Shown here: piece after piece, positions 25,778 through 34,515 of the stretch | Position numbering within the stretch: the first letter of the stretch is position 1 | Layout: the number at the start of each line of letters is the position of its first letter | DNA from: MED-G78 sp964343355 | GTDB lineage: Bacteria > Pseudomonadota > Gammaproteobacteria > Magnimaribacterales > D2472 | Reading direction: 5' to 3' | Assembly: GCA_964343355.1 (NCBI GenBank) | Contig: CAYFJC010000003.1 | Location: 1 to 49,020 of the forward strand | DNA: 49,020 bases | Notes under the pieces: generated by a model | Databases searched by the model: none | What the model saw: the letters and a program-made list of their open reading frames with translations, nothing else | What the model was told of the DNA's origin: nothing | Translations under genes and position numbers: made by a program

Positions 25778-27199
25778 ATGTATGATGTTGTAATTATTGG
25801 AGGCGGACCTGCTGGTTATGTAGCAGCTATAAAGTGTGCTCAACTAGGTCTTTCGGTAGCTTGTGTTGAGTCAATGTCAGATTCAGAGGGTAATCAAAAA
25901 TATGGTGGTACTTGCTTAAATGTTGGATGTATACCTTCCAAAGCATTATTAGACTCATCACAAAGATTTTATGAAGCTAATAATGACTTATCAAAGCATG
26001 GTATTAATACTGGTGAAGTAAAATTAGATATCCCTGCCATGATGGAAAGAAAAGATAAAATTGTTACTCAACTAGTAAGTGGAGTGAGTGGTTTATTTAA
26101 AGCAAATAAGGTTACCCCTATTCAGGGTCATGGAAAGCTTCTCTCAGGCAAAAAAGTAGAAGTTACGAATGGCGAGTCTATTGAGATAATAGAAGCTAAC
26201 AATATTATTTTAGCAACGGGATCTAAGCCAATTGAGATAAATTCAGCAACTTTTAATAATAATAATATTGTTGATTCAACTGGAGCACTTGAATTTTCAT
26301 CTATTCCAAAAAAACTTGGTGTTATTGGTGCAGGTGTTATCGGTTTAGAGCTTGGAAGTGTATGGTGTCGATTAGGGTCTGAAGTAACTATGCTAGAGGC
26401 ATTACCTGAGTTTTTACCCATGGCAGATAAGAAGATGGCAAAAGAAGTTTATAAAGAATTTACAAAACAAGGTTTAGATATAAAACTTGGTTGTAAAGTT
26501 ACTCAAGCAAAAGCTAACAAGACTAATGTAAAAGTTGAGTATGAGGAAAATGGCTCCATTAATGAGAAAGTATTTGATAAATTAATAGTATGTGTAGGAA
26601 GAGCTCCAAATACCAAAGATCTTTTATCTGATGATTGTGGAGTTGATCTTGATGATAGAGGTTTTATCAAGGTTGATGATTTTTGTTCAACTAAGGAGCC
26701 TGGAGTATGGGCAGTAGGTGATGTGGTCAGAGGTCCAATGCTTGCACATAAAGGAAGTGAAGAGGGTGTAATGGTTGCAGAAAGAATTGCTGGTAAACAT
26801 GCAAAAGTTAATTATGATCTTGTTCCATCTGTTATATATACTCATCCAGAACTAGCATGGGTTGGAAAGAATGAAGAAGAGCTAAAAACTGAAGGAGTTG
26901 AATATAAAACTGGTTCCTTCCCATTTGCCGCAAGCGGTAGAGCTCTAGCTACAGATGAATCAGTTGGATCCGTTAAAGTGCTCGCTGACAAGTTAACAGA
27001 TACCATACTAGGAATTCATGTATTCGGGCCTTCTGCAGCTGAACTGGTTCAGCAGGGGTTAATAGCTATGGAATTTGGTTCAAGCTCTGAAGATATAGGT
27101 TTAACTATGTTTAGTCACCCAACCGTATCAGAAGCACTGCATGAAGCAGCTCTTGCTGCTAATGGTCACGCAATTCATATAGGAAATAGAAAAAGATGA
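25778..27199 (+). CDS. lpd: Dihydrolipoamide dehydrogenase (E3)
   Basis: This FAD/NAD flavoprotein reoxidises dihydrolipoyl groups. The 473 residues show GGGPAG (8-13), the redox disulfide C46-x4-C51 in GGTCLNVGCIPSK, the NAD-binding GAGVIGLELGSVW, and the FAD motif EPGVWAVGDVVRG. The C-terminal dimer-site pair is HPTVSEALHEA. In E. coli lpd lies next to aceEF; here it sits between sucB and sucC, so it is likely the E3 of the 2-oxoglutarate complex first of all. It overlaps sucC by four bases. Confidence 0.97.
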   Translation: MYDVVIIGGGPAGYVAAIKCAQLGLSVACVESMSDSEGNQKYGGTCLNVGCIPSKALLDSSQRFYEANNDLSKHGINTGEVKLDIPAMMERKDKIVTQLVSGVSGLFKANKVTPIQGHGKLLSGKKVEVTNGESIEIIEANNIILATGSKPIEINSATFNNNNIVDSTGALEFSSIPKKLGVIGAGVIGLELGSVWCRLGSEVTMLEALPEFLPMADKKMAKEVYKEFTKQGLDIKLGCKVTQAKANKTNVKVEYEENGSINEKVFDKLIVCVGRAPNTKDLLSDDCGVDLDDRGFIKVDDFCSTKEPGVWAVGDVVRGPMLAHKGSEEGVMVAERIAGKHAKVNYDLVPSVIYTHPELAWVGKNEEELKTEGVEYKTGSFPFAASGRALATDESVGSVKVLADKLTDTILGIHVFGPSAAELVQQGLIAMEFGSSSEDIGLTMFSHPTVSEALHEAALAANGHAIHIGNRKR

Positions 27200-28356
27200 A
27201 TCTTCACGAATACCAAGGTAAAGAATTATTTGCTGAATATGGCCTACCAGTTTCATCAGGTAAGGTTATTTCTAATGCTGAAGATGCTATTAATGCATGC
27301 AGAGATATTGGAGGCAATAAGTGGGTTGTTAAAGCTCAAGTTCATGCAGGCGGAAGAGGTAAAGCTGGAGGTGTTGAATTAGTTAACTCACCTGATGAGG
27401 CTTTAGCATTTGCAAAAAAATGGCTTGGTAAAAAACTAGTTACCTACCAAACAGATGCAAATGGCCAGCTTGTAAGCTCGATTCTTATAGAAGAGTGCAC
27501 AGATATTGCTGATGAGCTTTATTTAAGCGCAGTTGTAGATCGTGCTTCTCAGAGAGTTGTATTTATTGCTTCTTCTGAAGGTGGAGTAAATATTGAAGAA
27601 GTAGCAAAAAATTCACCTGAAAAAGTTATCTACGAACCTATCGATCCATTAACTGGAGCTTTGCCTTATCAAGCAAGAAAAATTTCAAAGGTTCTTGGTT
27701 TAAATCAAGTTCAAACTAAGCAATTTTCAAAAATGTTACCAAATTTAATGAAATTATTCACAGATTGTGATTTGAGTTTATTAGAAATAAATCCTCTTGT
27801 TATAACTGCAGGAGGAAATCTACATTGTCTAGATGCAAAAATTAATATTGATTCAAATGCAATTTTTAGGCAACCAAAAATTGCTGCAATGCATGACCCC
27901 TCTCAGGAAGATGAAAGGGAGTCAGAGGCTGCAAAAAATGATCTCAGTTATGTCTCATTAGATGGCAATATAGGCTGTATGGTTAATGGAGCTGGTTTGG
28001 CAATGGGCACCATGGATACAATAAAATATTTTGGAGGCTCTCCAGCTAATTTTCTTGATGTTGGAGGTACAGCAACACAGGAACGAGTGGCAAAAGCATT
28101 TAAATTAATTCTAGCTGATCCAGAAGTTAAGGTCGTATTAGTAAATATTTTTGGTGGCATTGTTAGGTGTGATTTAATTGCTGAAGGGGTTCTTGCTGCA
28201 ATTGAGGAGGTTGGAGTCTCAGTCCCAGTTGTTGTCAGGCTTGAGGGAAATAATGCTGACAAAGGTTCTGAAATTTTAGCAAATGCAAATGTTAAAATTG
28301 AAAGTTTAAATAATCTTAAAGATGCTGCAAAAAAAGCAGTGGAGTTAGCATCATGA
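27196..28356 (+). CDS. sucC: Succinyl-CoA synthetase beta subunit
   Basis: SucC has 386 residues with an N-terminal ATP-grasp domain (NLHEYQGKELFAEYGLPV start, KAQVHAGGRGKAGGVEL loop at about 47-63) and a C-terminal CoA-ligase domain (VNIFGGIVRCDLIAEGV). It binds nucleotide and succinate and pairs with SucD to make ATP or GTP from succinyl-CoA. Overlaps of 4 bases on both sides (lpd and sucD) show tight coupling. Nothing unusual. Confidence 0.98.
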   Translation: MNLHEYQGKELFAEYGLPVSSGKVISNAEDAINACRDIGGNKWVVKAQVHAGGRGKAGGVELVNSPDEALAFAKKWLGKKLVTYQTDANGQLVSSILIEECTDIADELYLSAVVDRASQRVVFIASSEGGVNIEEVAKNSPEKVIYEPIDPLTGALPYQARKISKVLGLNQVQTKQFSKMLPNLMKLFTDCDLSLLEINPLVITAGGNLHCLDAKINIDSNAIFRQPKIAAMHDPSQEDERESEAAKNDLSYVSLDGNIGCMVNGAGLAMGTMDTIKYFGGSPANFLDVGGTATQERVAKAFKLILADPEVKVVLVNIFGGIVRCDLIAEGVLAAIEEVGVSVPVVVRLEGNNADKGSEILANANVKIESLNNLKDAAKKAVELAS

Positions 28357-29225
28357 GTATATTAGTAAATAAAGATACAAGAGTTATTGTTCAAGGTTTT
28401 ACAGGTTCTCAAGCAACACTTCATTCAGAACAAGCTATTGAATATGGGACTAATATTGTAGGTGGAGTTACTCCAGGTAAGGGTGGCCAAGTTCATCTAG
28501 ACAGACCTGTTTTTGATACTATGGATGAAGCTATGAAGGCTGTTAATCCAAATGCAGCCCTTATTTTTGTTCCAGCAGCATTTTGTAAAGATTCAATTCT
28601 TGAGGCAGCTGAATCAGGAGTAGAATTAGTAATATGTATAACTGAAGGCGTGCCTACACTTGACATGCTAATGATTAAGAAGAGAGTAGATGAGCTTGGA
28701 GTTAGGCTTATAGGACCTAATTGTCCTGGAATAATTACACCTGGTGAAGCAAAGCTCGGAATTATGCCTGGAAGTATTCATATGCCTGGATCTGTTGGAA
28801 TTATATCTAGATCTGGAACACTTACTTATGAAGCAGTAAAGCAAACAACTGATCTTGGCTTGGGTCAAAGTAGTTGTGTCGGTATTGGTGGAGATCCTAT
28901 TCCAGGTTCCTCATTTATTGATATCTTAAAATTATTTGAAGCTGATGACGCTACCAAGGCTATAGTTATGGTTGGGGAGATTGGAGGTTCAGCGGAGGAA
29001 GAGGCTGCAGAATTCATTAAAACTTCAGTTACCAAACCAGTCATTTCATATATTGCAGGTCAAACTGCGCCTGCAGGTAAAAGAATGGGGCATGCAGGAG
29101 CTATTATTGCGGGCGGCAAAGGTACAGCGGCTGATAAGATTTCAAAATTAAAAGAATGCGGAGTTCATATTGCAGATAATCTTTTAGAGATAGGTTCAAA
29201 GACAGCAGAAGTTATTAATTCATAA
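28353..29225 (+). CDS. sucD: Succinyl-CoA synthetase alpha subunit
   Basis: SucD has 290 residues with the CoA-binding Rossmann domain (VIVQGFTGSQATLHSEQAI) and the phospho-histidine His247 in KRMGHAGAIIAGGKGTA. GPNCPGIITPGEAKLGIMPG is the usual conserved block. It closes the sdhCDAB-sucAB-lpd-sucCD block. Its last 11 bases overlap the convergent MATE gene, and no hairpin terminator was seen between them. Confidence 0.98.
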   Translation: MSILVNKDTRVIVQGFTGSQATLHSEQAIEYGTNIVGGVTPGKGGQVHLDRPVFDTMDEAMKAVNPNAALIFVPAAFCKDSILEAAESGVELVICITEGVPTLDMLMIKKRVDELGVRLIGPNCPGIITPGEAKLGIMPGSIHMPGSVGIISRSGTLTYEAVKQTTDLGLGQSSCVGIGGDPIPGSSFIDILKLFEADDATKAIVMVGEIGGSAEEEAAEFIKTSVTKPVISYIAGQTAPAGKRMGHAGAIIAGGKGTAADKISKLKECGVHIADNLLEIGSKTAEVINS

Positions 29226-30579
29226 CCTTGCTAAATTTATTTGAAATCCACTGAACTCTCATACTAATTAGGACTGCAAATACAGATAAGCCAGCAATCA
29301 TAGCTATCCACATTCCTGATGCTCCCAAAGGTTCAGTAAATCCATAAAATGTTAAATAATATCCAAATGGGACTGCCATAAACCAATATACTAAAAGAGT
29401 AATTATCATTGGTGCAAAGGTATCTTTATAACCTCTAAGCGCACCTATTGCTCCAATTTGAGCACCATCGGGTATCTGAAATATTGCAGCAAATATCAAT
29501 AGATTACTTGCAACTAAAACAACTGATTCCTCGGTTGAAAACAATGCACTTAACTGATCTTTAAAAGTAAGAATAATAAGTGTATTTATAAATGCAATCA
29601 TTGTGCATAAAACAATTGAAGAAATAGAAGCAAATCTTGCATCTAGCATTCTTTTACCACCTATTAAATTTCCTACTCTTGTGGCAGCAGCCAAACCAAT
29701 AGAGAGCGATATTACAAAAAAGACACTAGCTATATTCATTGCTATAGCATGACCAGCTACAATTTCTTTACCTAACGGAGATATAATTAAGGCTGCTCCT
29801 GAGAACATTGCTAGCTCAATAAAAATACCTAATCCTATTGGAAAACCTAATTTAAATATCTCAATAAGAGTATCCTTAGATGGAAAAGGAAGTTTTTGAA
29901 AAGGCTTAGTTACCGAATAATTTTTAGACTTAGCTATATAGCATATTAATGCTAAAGTCATAAATACAGATACTATCGATGTTGCATAACCACAACCAAC
30001 ACCACCCATTTTAGGAACACCAAAATAACCATAGACTAAAATAATATCTAATGGAATATTAATCAACATTCCTGCAAGTGAGATATAAAAAATAGGAAGT
30101 GTTATGGCCATACCTTCGCTGTAGCAGCGAAGACAAGTAAAAATAGTTATAGCAAACATCCCAACTGATAAGGCTTTAAGATATTCCCCAGAAATTTTTG
30201 CAACTTCTGGATCTAACTGCAGAAGGTTTACTAAAAGATATAAATTAGGATAAATTAATAAAAATAAACTACCTAGGAAAATTGAAATCCAAACCACTTC
30301 ACCTAACTTATAACCAATTTTATTAAATTCCTTTGCGCCATATAACTGAGCAACAATAGGAGTAATAGCAAATGTAATACCAGCTATAAGTAGCCAGATT
30401 GGATGAGTAATAGCTGAACCTATAGCTAAACCAGCAAGGTCTGTTGAGCTTGCTCTTCCAGCAACAAGCGTATCAGTAGTTCCCATAAAGATATAGGAAA
30501 CCTGAGACCCAAAAATAGGTAGTCCTATTTGAAGCAAGCTTTTAAACTCATTTTTAAATTTTGTTAACAAATTTAGCAC
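29215..30579 (-). CDS. MATE family efflux transporter
   Basis: This 454-residue membrane protein with about 12 spans belongs to the multidrug and toxic-compound extrusion family (NorM-like). Typical segments are GLPIFGSQVSYIFMGTTDTLVAGR near the start and IGLAAATRVGNLIGG in the second half, which repeats the first half's topology. MATE proteins export cationic drugs or metabolites with Na+ or H+; the substrate cannot be told. The start is a GTG at 30579, with no ATG until about residue 32; a TTG at codon 4 is an alternative. It diverges from the acyltransferase gene with only about 42-58 bases between. Confidence 0.9.
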   Translation of the reverse strand: MLNLLTKFKNEFKSLLQIGLPIFGSQVSYIFMGTTDTLVAGRASSTDLAGLAIGSAITHPIWLLIAGITFAITPIVAQLYGAKEFNKIGYKLGEVVWISIFLGSLFLLIYPNLYLLVNLLQLDPEVAKISGEYLKALSVGMFAITIFTCLRCYSEGMAITLPIFYISLAGMLINIPLDIILVYGYFGVPKMGGVGCGYATSIVSVFMTLALICYIAKSKNYSVTKPFQKLPFPSKDTLIEIFKLGFPIGLGIFIELAMFSGAALIISPLGKEIVAGHAIAMNIASVFFVISLSIGLAAATRVGNLIGGKRMLDARFASISSIVLCTMIAFINTLIILTFKDQLSALFSTEESVVLVASNLLIFAAIFQIPDGAQIGAIGALRGYKDTFAPMIITLLVYWFMAVPFGYYLTFYGFTEPLGASGMWIAMIAGLSVFAVLISMRVQWISNKFSKVMN

Positions 30580-30637
30580 TTAAAAATATTTTCGATACTT
30601 TATCATATTAAAATAGTAATTATGTCAGGAGAAAATA

Positions 30638-31360
30638 ATCAGAAAAGATAATAGACCGTATTGGCTAAAAAAACTCAGCTCAAGAATTAATAGACGTTAT
30701 GTAAGTCATTTTTTAAAACCTCAATTCTTAAAATTAGGGAAGGGTGGAGCTTATTTCAAGCCACAATACATAAACCTTTTTGGTAAAAATATTTCCATAG
30801 ATGATTATCCGACATTAATAGGAGCTAAGGATGCCAATATCCAATTCACTACTTGGAACGTAGATACATGGGATGGAAAGCTAGATATTGGTAAATATGT
30901 TCTTATTACTCCTGGTGTAAGAATTATGGCAGCAGATCAAATTACAATTGGTGATGCATGCATGTTTGCTCATGGTGCTTATATTTCTGATGCAGATTGG
31001 CATGGTATTTATGATAGATCTGAACCAGTTGGAAAAACTAAACCGGTTGTTCTCAAAGATAATGTATGGATTGGAGATAGTGCCATTGTTTGTAAAGGGG
31101 TAACTATAGGAGAAAATAGTATTATTGGCGCAGGAGCTGTTGTTACAAAAGATGTACCACCAAATTCTGTTTTTGCTGGAAATCCTGCCAAACTTGTTAA
31201 AGTTTTAGATGAAAAAGAAGATTTTATTTCAAGAAAAGATTTTTTTGCCAACCCAAAAAAGCTTGCAGAAGATTTTGATTCATTAGATAAATATTCATTA
31301 GGAGATAATTCTTTTTTAGGTTGGATTCAAAGTATTTTTTGGCCAGATAATAGCAATTGA
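30638..31360 (+). CDS. Hexapeptide-repeat acyltransferase with non-canonical or frameshifted start
   Basis: The open frame reads from 30626 to 31360 and gives about 240 residues of continuous family-like protein: RPYWLKKLSSRINRRYV, HFLKPQFLKLGKGGAYF, then left-handed beta-helix hexapeptides (VWIGDSAIVCKGVTIGENSIIGAGAVV) and catalytic-type His in HGAYISDADWH. The first ATG in this frame is only at 30926, in the middle of the fold. AGGAG (30627-30631) precedes ATC 30638 by 6 bases and ATA 30635 by 3. An ATG at 30622 in another frame gives MSGENNQK and would join this frame if one A of AAAA (30643-30646) were absent. So it is either a rare ATC/ATA start, a one-base frameshift, or a sequence error. 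The acceptor sugar or lipid is unknown. Confidence 0.7.
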   Translation: MRKDNRPYWLKKLSSRINRRYVSHFLKPQFLKLGKGGAYFKPQYINLFGKNISIDDYPTLIGAKDANIQFTTWNVDTWDGKLDIGKYVLITPGVRIMAADQITIGDACMFAHGAYISDADWHGIYDRSEPVGKTKPVVLKDNVWIGDSAIVCKGVTIGENSIIGAGAVVTKDVPPNSVFAGNPAKLVKVLDEKEDFISRKDFFANPKKLAEDFDSLDKYSLGDNSFLGWIQSIFWPDNSN

Positions 31361-32448
31361 TAAATATTATTGCAGATAAAGATATACCAAATTTAGATAT
31401 TCATTTAAATGAATTGCTGGACTCTAATTTTTTTAGAATTAAATATCTACATTATCTGGATATTAATACTAATACCTTAAAAGACTGTGAAGTATTATTG
31501 GTAAGATCGACAATACGAGTTAATAAATCTTTACTTAAAAAAACAAACATAAAATTTATTGGTTCTGCTACAGCAGGAATAAATCATTTGGATATTAATT
31601 ATCTTAATAAAAATAATATTCAATGGGATTATGCACCTGGTTGCAATTCTTCATCTGTTACACATTATATTTTAGCTGCTCTTGCAGAACTTATAGATCA
31701 AAAGAAAATGAGCTATAACTCAAAAATTGGGATTGTTGGTCATGGCAATATAGGAAAGAAAATTGCTAATTATCTTCACTCATTAGGCTTCACTGTTTTA
31801 AGAAACGATCCCTTTTTAAAAGATCCAAGCTTGATCGACTTTAAACAAATACTTGATTGTGATCTTATAAGCCTTCATGTTCCTTACACAGAAGATGGAG
31901 ATCATCCTACTCAGCATCTAATTGATGAAAAAGAATTATTTGAATTACAAAATAAAATACTCATTAACTCCTCACGAGGAGGCGTAGTTAATGAGAAAGC
32001 TTTATTGAAACAAAAAAGTATTACTTATATTAATGATGTTTGGAAAAATGAACCTTTACCATCCAGAGCTCTAGTTAAACAATCCTTTATTTCCACTCCG
32101 CACATTGCTGGTTACAGTAAACAAGGAAAATTAAATAGCTCCAAACTAGTCGCATTATCTGCTGCAAGATACATAGAATCTAAAAAGGACATGAATCCAT
32201 TTAACTTTAAAGATCCATCTGATAAAAAAATAGTACATTACCAATCTATAGATATTGAATCACAACCTTACCCACTTCATATTTTTAATGAAAGTTTTAA
32301 TATTCAATCTATTTCAACTGAAATGAAGAAATTATGTAACCAAGACATTAACAATGAATTGTTAGCAAAAGGATTCAACCAAATGCGCTCCTCGCATCCT
32401 CAAAGAGATGATTATGATTCAAAGGAGTTTATAGAGAAATATACTTAG
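31357..32448 (+). CDS. pdxB: Erythronate-4-phosphate dehydrogenase
   Basis: PdxB oxidises erythronate-4-phosphate in the DXP-dependent pyridoxal-phosphate pathway; IscS and other PLP enzymes here need the product. The 363 residues show the PdxB text VRSTIRVNKSLL, GSATAGINHLDI, APGCNSSSV and a Rossmann GxGxxG at 128-133 (GHGNIG). Catalytic residues lie in SSRGGVVNE and STPHIAGYS. The PdxB-specific C-terminal dimerisation domain follows from about 285. The start is a TTG at 31357 that overlaps the upstream stop; the sequence after it (INIIADKDIP) is family-like, so this is well supported although no SD is seen. Confidence 0.92.
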   Translation: MINIIADKDIPNLDIHLNELLDSNFFRIKYLHYLDINTNTLKDCEVLLVRSTIRVNKSLLKKTNIKFIGSATAGINHLDINYLNKNNIQWDYAPGCNSSSVTHYILAALAELIDQKKMSYNSKIGIVGHGNIGKKIANYLHSLGFTVLRNDPFLKDPSLIDFKQILDCDLISLHVPYTEDGDHPTQHLIDEKELFELQNKILINSSRGGVVNEKALLKQKSITYINDVWKNEPLPSRALVKQSFISTPHIAGYSKQGKLNSSKLVALSAARYIESKKDMNPFNFKDPSDKKIVHYQSIDIESQPYPLHIFNESFNIQSISTEMKKLCNQDINNELLAKGFNQMRSSHPQRDDYDSKEFIEKYT

Positions 32449-32459
32449 TTATGAATGGC

Positions 32460-32488
32460 TTGTTTTTTTAAATGAGAATGATTATCAT
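32460..32488 (+). promoter_or_regulatory. Candidate promoter overlapped by a Fur-box-like palindrome
   Basis: TTGTTT (32460-32465), 17-bp spacer, TATCAT (32483-32488, 5 of 6). Within it, TGAGAATGATTATCA (32473-32487) is a 7-1-7 inverted repeat that matches the Fur consensus TGATAAT-N-ATTATCA at all but one base. Binding there would block the -10 box. The predicted RNA start near 32495 lies about 80 bases before the regulator gene at 32574. Confidence 0.6.
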
Positions 32489-32573
32489 CTAGATAATTAC
32501 AAACATAAAATGTATGTAAATAAATTATATATATCTTGTTTCAAGAAATTAGAAGTGTAAAATAAATCTCTTC

Positions 32574-32978
32574 ATGAGAGCAATCTCATATTTACTAAAA
32601 AAAATTATGACTGATAAATTAAAGCGAGCTCAAGCAATTATTGAAAGTATTTATTCAACTACTATAGGTAACTCTTCAAATCCAGCTTCAATGAGTTTTT
32701 ATCAATCAGACACTTATAGATTCTTTTTTCTGCTTGCTTTCATGCATGAGCATTTTAATGATAGCGAGATATCTCAAGAGTTTGCTATTTCCTTAGTTCC
32801 TAAGAAATATGCTTCTAGGATTAAAAGACTACAAGTTCTTAAGCAATCTGTGCAACTTGGATATATCAATGAAGAATCATCATTGGTTGATAAGCGCAGG
32901 AGAATTTATACTCCCTCAGACTCTATGACTAATGATTTTCTGGATATGACGGAATCAGTGTCAAACCTTTCAGGTTAA
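32574..32978 (+). CDS. Small MarR-like winged-helix transcriptional regulator
   Basis: This 134-residue soluble protein has a likely winged helix-turn-helix: SDTYRFFFLLAFMHEHFND (helix 1), EISQEFAIS, a recognition-helix region near 76-98 (KKYASRIKRLQVLKQSVQLGYI), and a wing with DKRRRIYTPSDSM (106-118). That D-x-R-R-x(3)-L/P-T/S pattern is typical of MarR-family wings. The ligand and targets are unknown. ATG 32574 has no clear SD; ATG 32607 (MTDKLKRAQ) is equally possible. It ends 16 bases from the convergent selO. A Fur-like box upstream suggests iron control. I do not recognise a specific orthologue. Confidence 0.6.
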   Translation: MRAISYLLKKIMTDKLKRAQAIIESIYSTTIGNSSNPASMSFYQSDTYRFFFLLAFMHEHFNDSEISQEFAISLVPKKYASRIKRLQVLKQSVQLGYINEESSLVDKRRRIYTPSDSMTNDFLDMTESVSNLSG

Positions 32979-32994
32979 AAAAAATTTTCTTAAT

Positions 32995-34428
32995 TTAAGA
33001 AGAGCAAGATAATCCTATATCTGAAGCCCAATCCGGCGATTCGTCAGCATATTTCTCATATTCCAAGTTTTCATTAAACGGTTTTGCTATTAATCTCATT
33101 AAGTTATCTATTTCTGTATATGAACCCTCTTCAGCTTTATCTATGGCATTTTGAAGTAAATAATTTCTTAGAATAAACTTAGGGTTAGTTTGATTCATTT
33201 GTTTGACTCGTGCATCTTCATCACTAATTTCATGCTTATGCCTTTGTTGAAATTTTTTAGACCAACCCTTTAAACTCTTATCAGTTCTTACTGGATGATT
33301 ATTTTTTATAATATTGCTTAAGCTTCTAAATGTTCTTGTAAAATCTAATTTTTCTACTTCCATTATATTTAGAAGTTCTTGAATCAAGAGTTCGTCTTGA
33401 TTGTCTTGTTCTTTAAGCCCTAATTTTGCTTTATATAAATTAAATAATGTTTTTGCATAAATATCTTCATATAAAGACATAATTCTACCTATCTCTTCTT
33501 TATCAATTAATTGACTAAATGTATGAGCCAAAGCAGAACAATTCCACTTACCAATATAGGGCTGATTTTGATATGAATACCGGCCAGATGAATCAGAGAG
33601 GTTGCAAATATGTGCAGGATTGAAGTTGTCAATAAAACCATAAGGCCCATAATCTATTGTCTCTCCAAGAATTGACATATTATCGGTATTCATCACACCA
33701 TGACAAAATCCAATAGATTGCCAGTGAGCAATCAAGGAAGCTGTTTTAGTAACTATACTTTCAAGCAGGTATGAGTATTTATTTTTATATTTGTTTGCCT
33801 GAGGGAGGTATTTATAAATAACATGATCACTCAACTCTCTATGTCTATCAAGCAAACCATCATGAAAGAATTTTTCAAAACTTCCGAACCTTATGTGTGT
33901 TTTTGCAGTTCTAGCAATCATTGCTGCAGGTTCAGATTTTTCTCTATAGACCATGTCATTACTTCCAAATATCATTAAAGACCTTGAGGATGGAATTCCT
34001 AGACCACTCATTGCTTCACCACATAAATATTCTCTTAATGACGATCTTAATACGGCTCTCCCATCACCAAATCTTGAATAAGGAGTTTTACCAGAGCCTT
34101 TAATATGAACATCAAAGAATTCATCTTTTATTTTTAATTCTCCAAGTAAAATACCTCTTCCATCTCCTAATTGCTGAACATATTGACCAAACTGATGTCC
34201 TGCATAATTCATTGAGATTCCTTGAATACCAGGTATTTGAATATTGCCATTAAAAATATACATTAAGGCTTCATGACTTTCGTTTGATAGATTTAACTCT
34301 TTTAATAAACCTTTATTTACATGAATAAGATAAGGGTCATTTAATGGTTGTTGTAGTTGTTCAGAGTAAAAATCTTTACTTAAACCTGAATAAGAGTGCT
34401 GTTTTAGATTATTTTTTATAATTTCCAT
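32995..34428 (-). CDS. selO: SelO (YdiU), protein AMPylating pseudokinase
   Basis: SelO transfers AMP to Ser/Thr/Tyr of proteins in redox stress and has an inverted nucleotide pose in a kinase fold. The 477 residues match E. coli YdiU in length. Signature segments are MNYAGHQFGQYVQQLGDGRG, DVHIKGSGKTPYSRFGDGRAVLR with the nucleotide-binding Lys, FCHGVMNTDNMSILG and DYGPYGFIDNFNP. The protein ends SCSS: Cys475 occupies the position that is selenocysteine in animal SelO, and the codon here is TGC, so it is a Cys form. Confidence 0.95.
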   Translation of the reverse strand: MEIIKNNLKQHSYSGLSKDFYSEQLQQPLNDPYLIHVNKGLLKELNLSNESHEALMYIFNGNIQIPGIQGISMNYAGHQFGQYVQQLGDGRGILLGELKIKDEFFDVHIKGSGKTPYSRFGDGRAVLRSSLREYLCGEAMSGLGIPSSRSLMIFGSNDMVYREKSEPAAMIARTAKTHIRFGSFEKFFHDGLLDRHRELSDHVIYKYLPQANKYKNKYSYLLESIVTKTASLIAHWQSIGFCHGVMNTDNMSILGETIDYGPYGFIDNFNPAHICNLSDSSGRYSYQNQPYIGKWNCSALAHTFSQLIDKEEIGRIMSLYEDIYAKTLFNLYKAKLGLKEQDNQDELLIQELLNIMEVEKLDFTRTFRSLSNIIKNNHPVRTDKSLKGWSKKFQQRHKHEISDEDARVKQMNQTNPKFILRNYLLQNAIDKAEEGSYTEIDNLMRLIAKPFNENLEYEKYADESPDWASDIGLSCSS

Positions 34429-34515
34429 TCAAAAGATTACAGAAGATTTATATATGATATGTATAATTTACATTAGTTCTAAATAAAATAATCAGAAAAA
34501 GGATAATAAAAATAA

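Noticed and set aside
32995..33006. Selenocysteine at the SelO C-terminus
   Set aside because: The codon at the Sec position is TGC (Cys) and no in-frame TGA occurs.
34429..34515. preQ1 riboswitch before the queuosine-precursor transporter
   Set aside because: The 87 bases lack the C-rich loop and A-rich tail of the preQ1 aptamer; only TATAAT-like sequence is seen.
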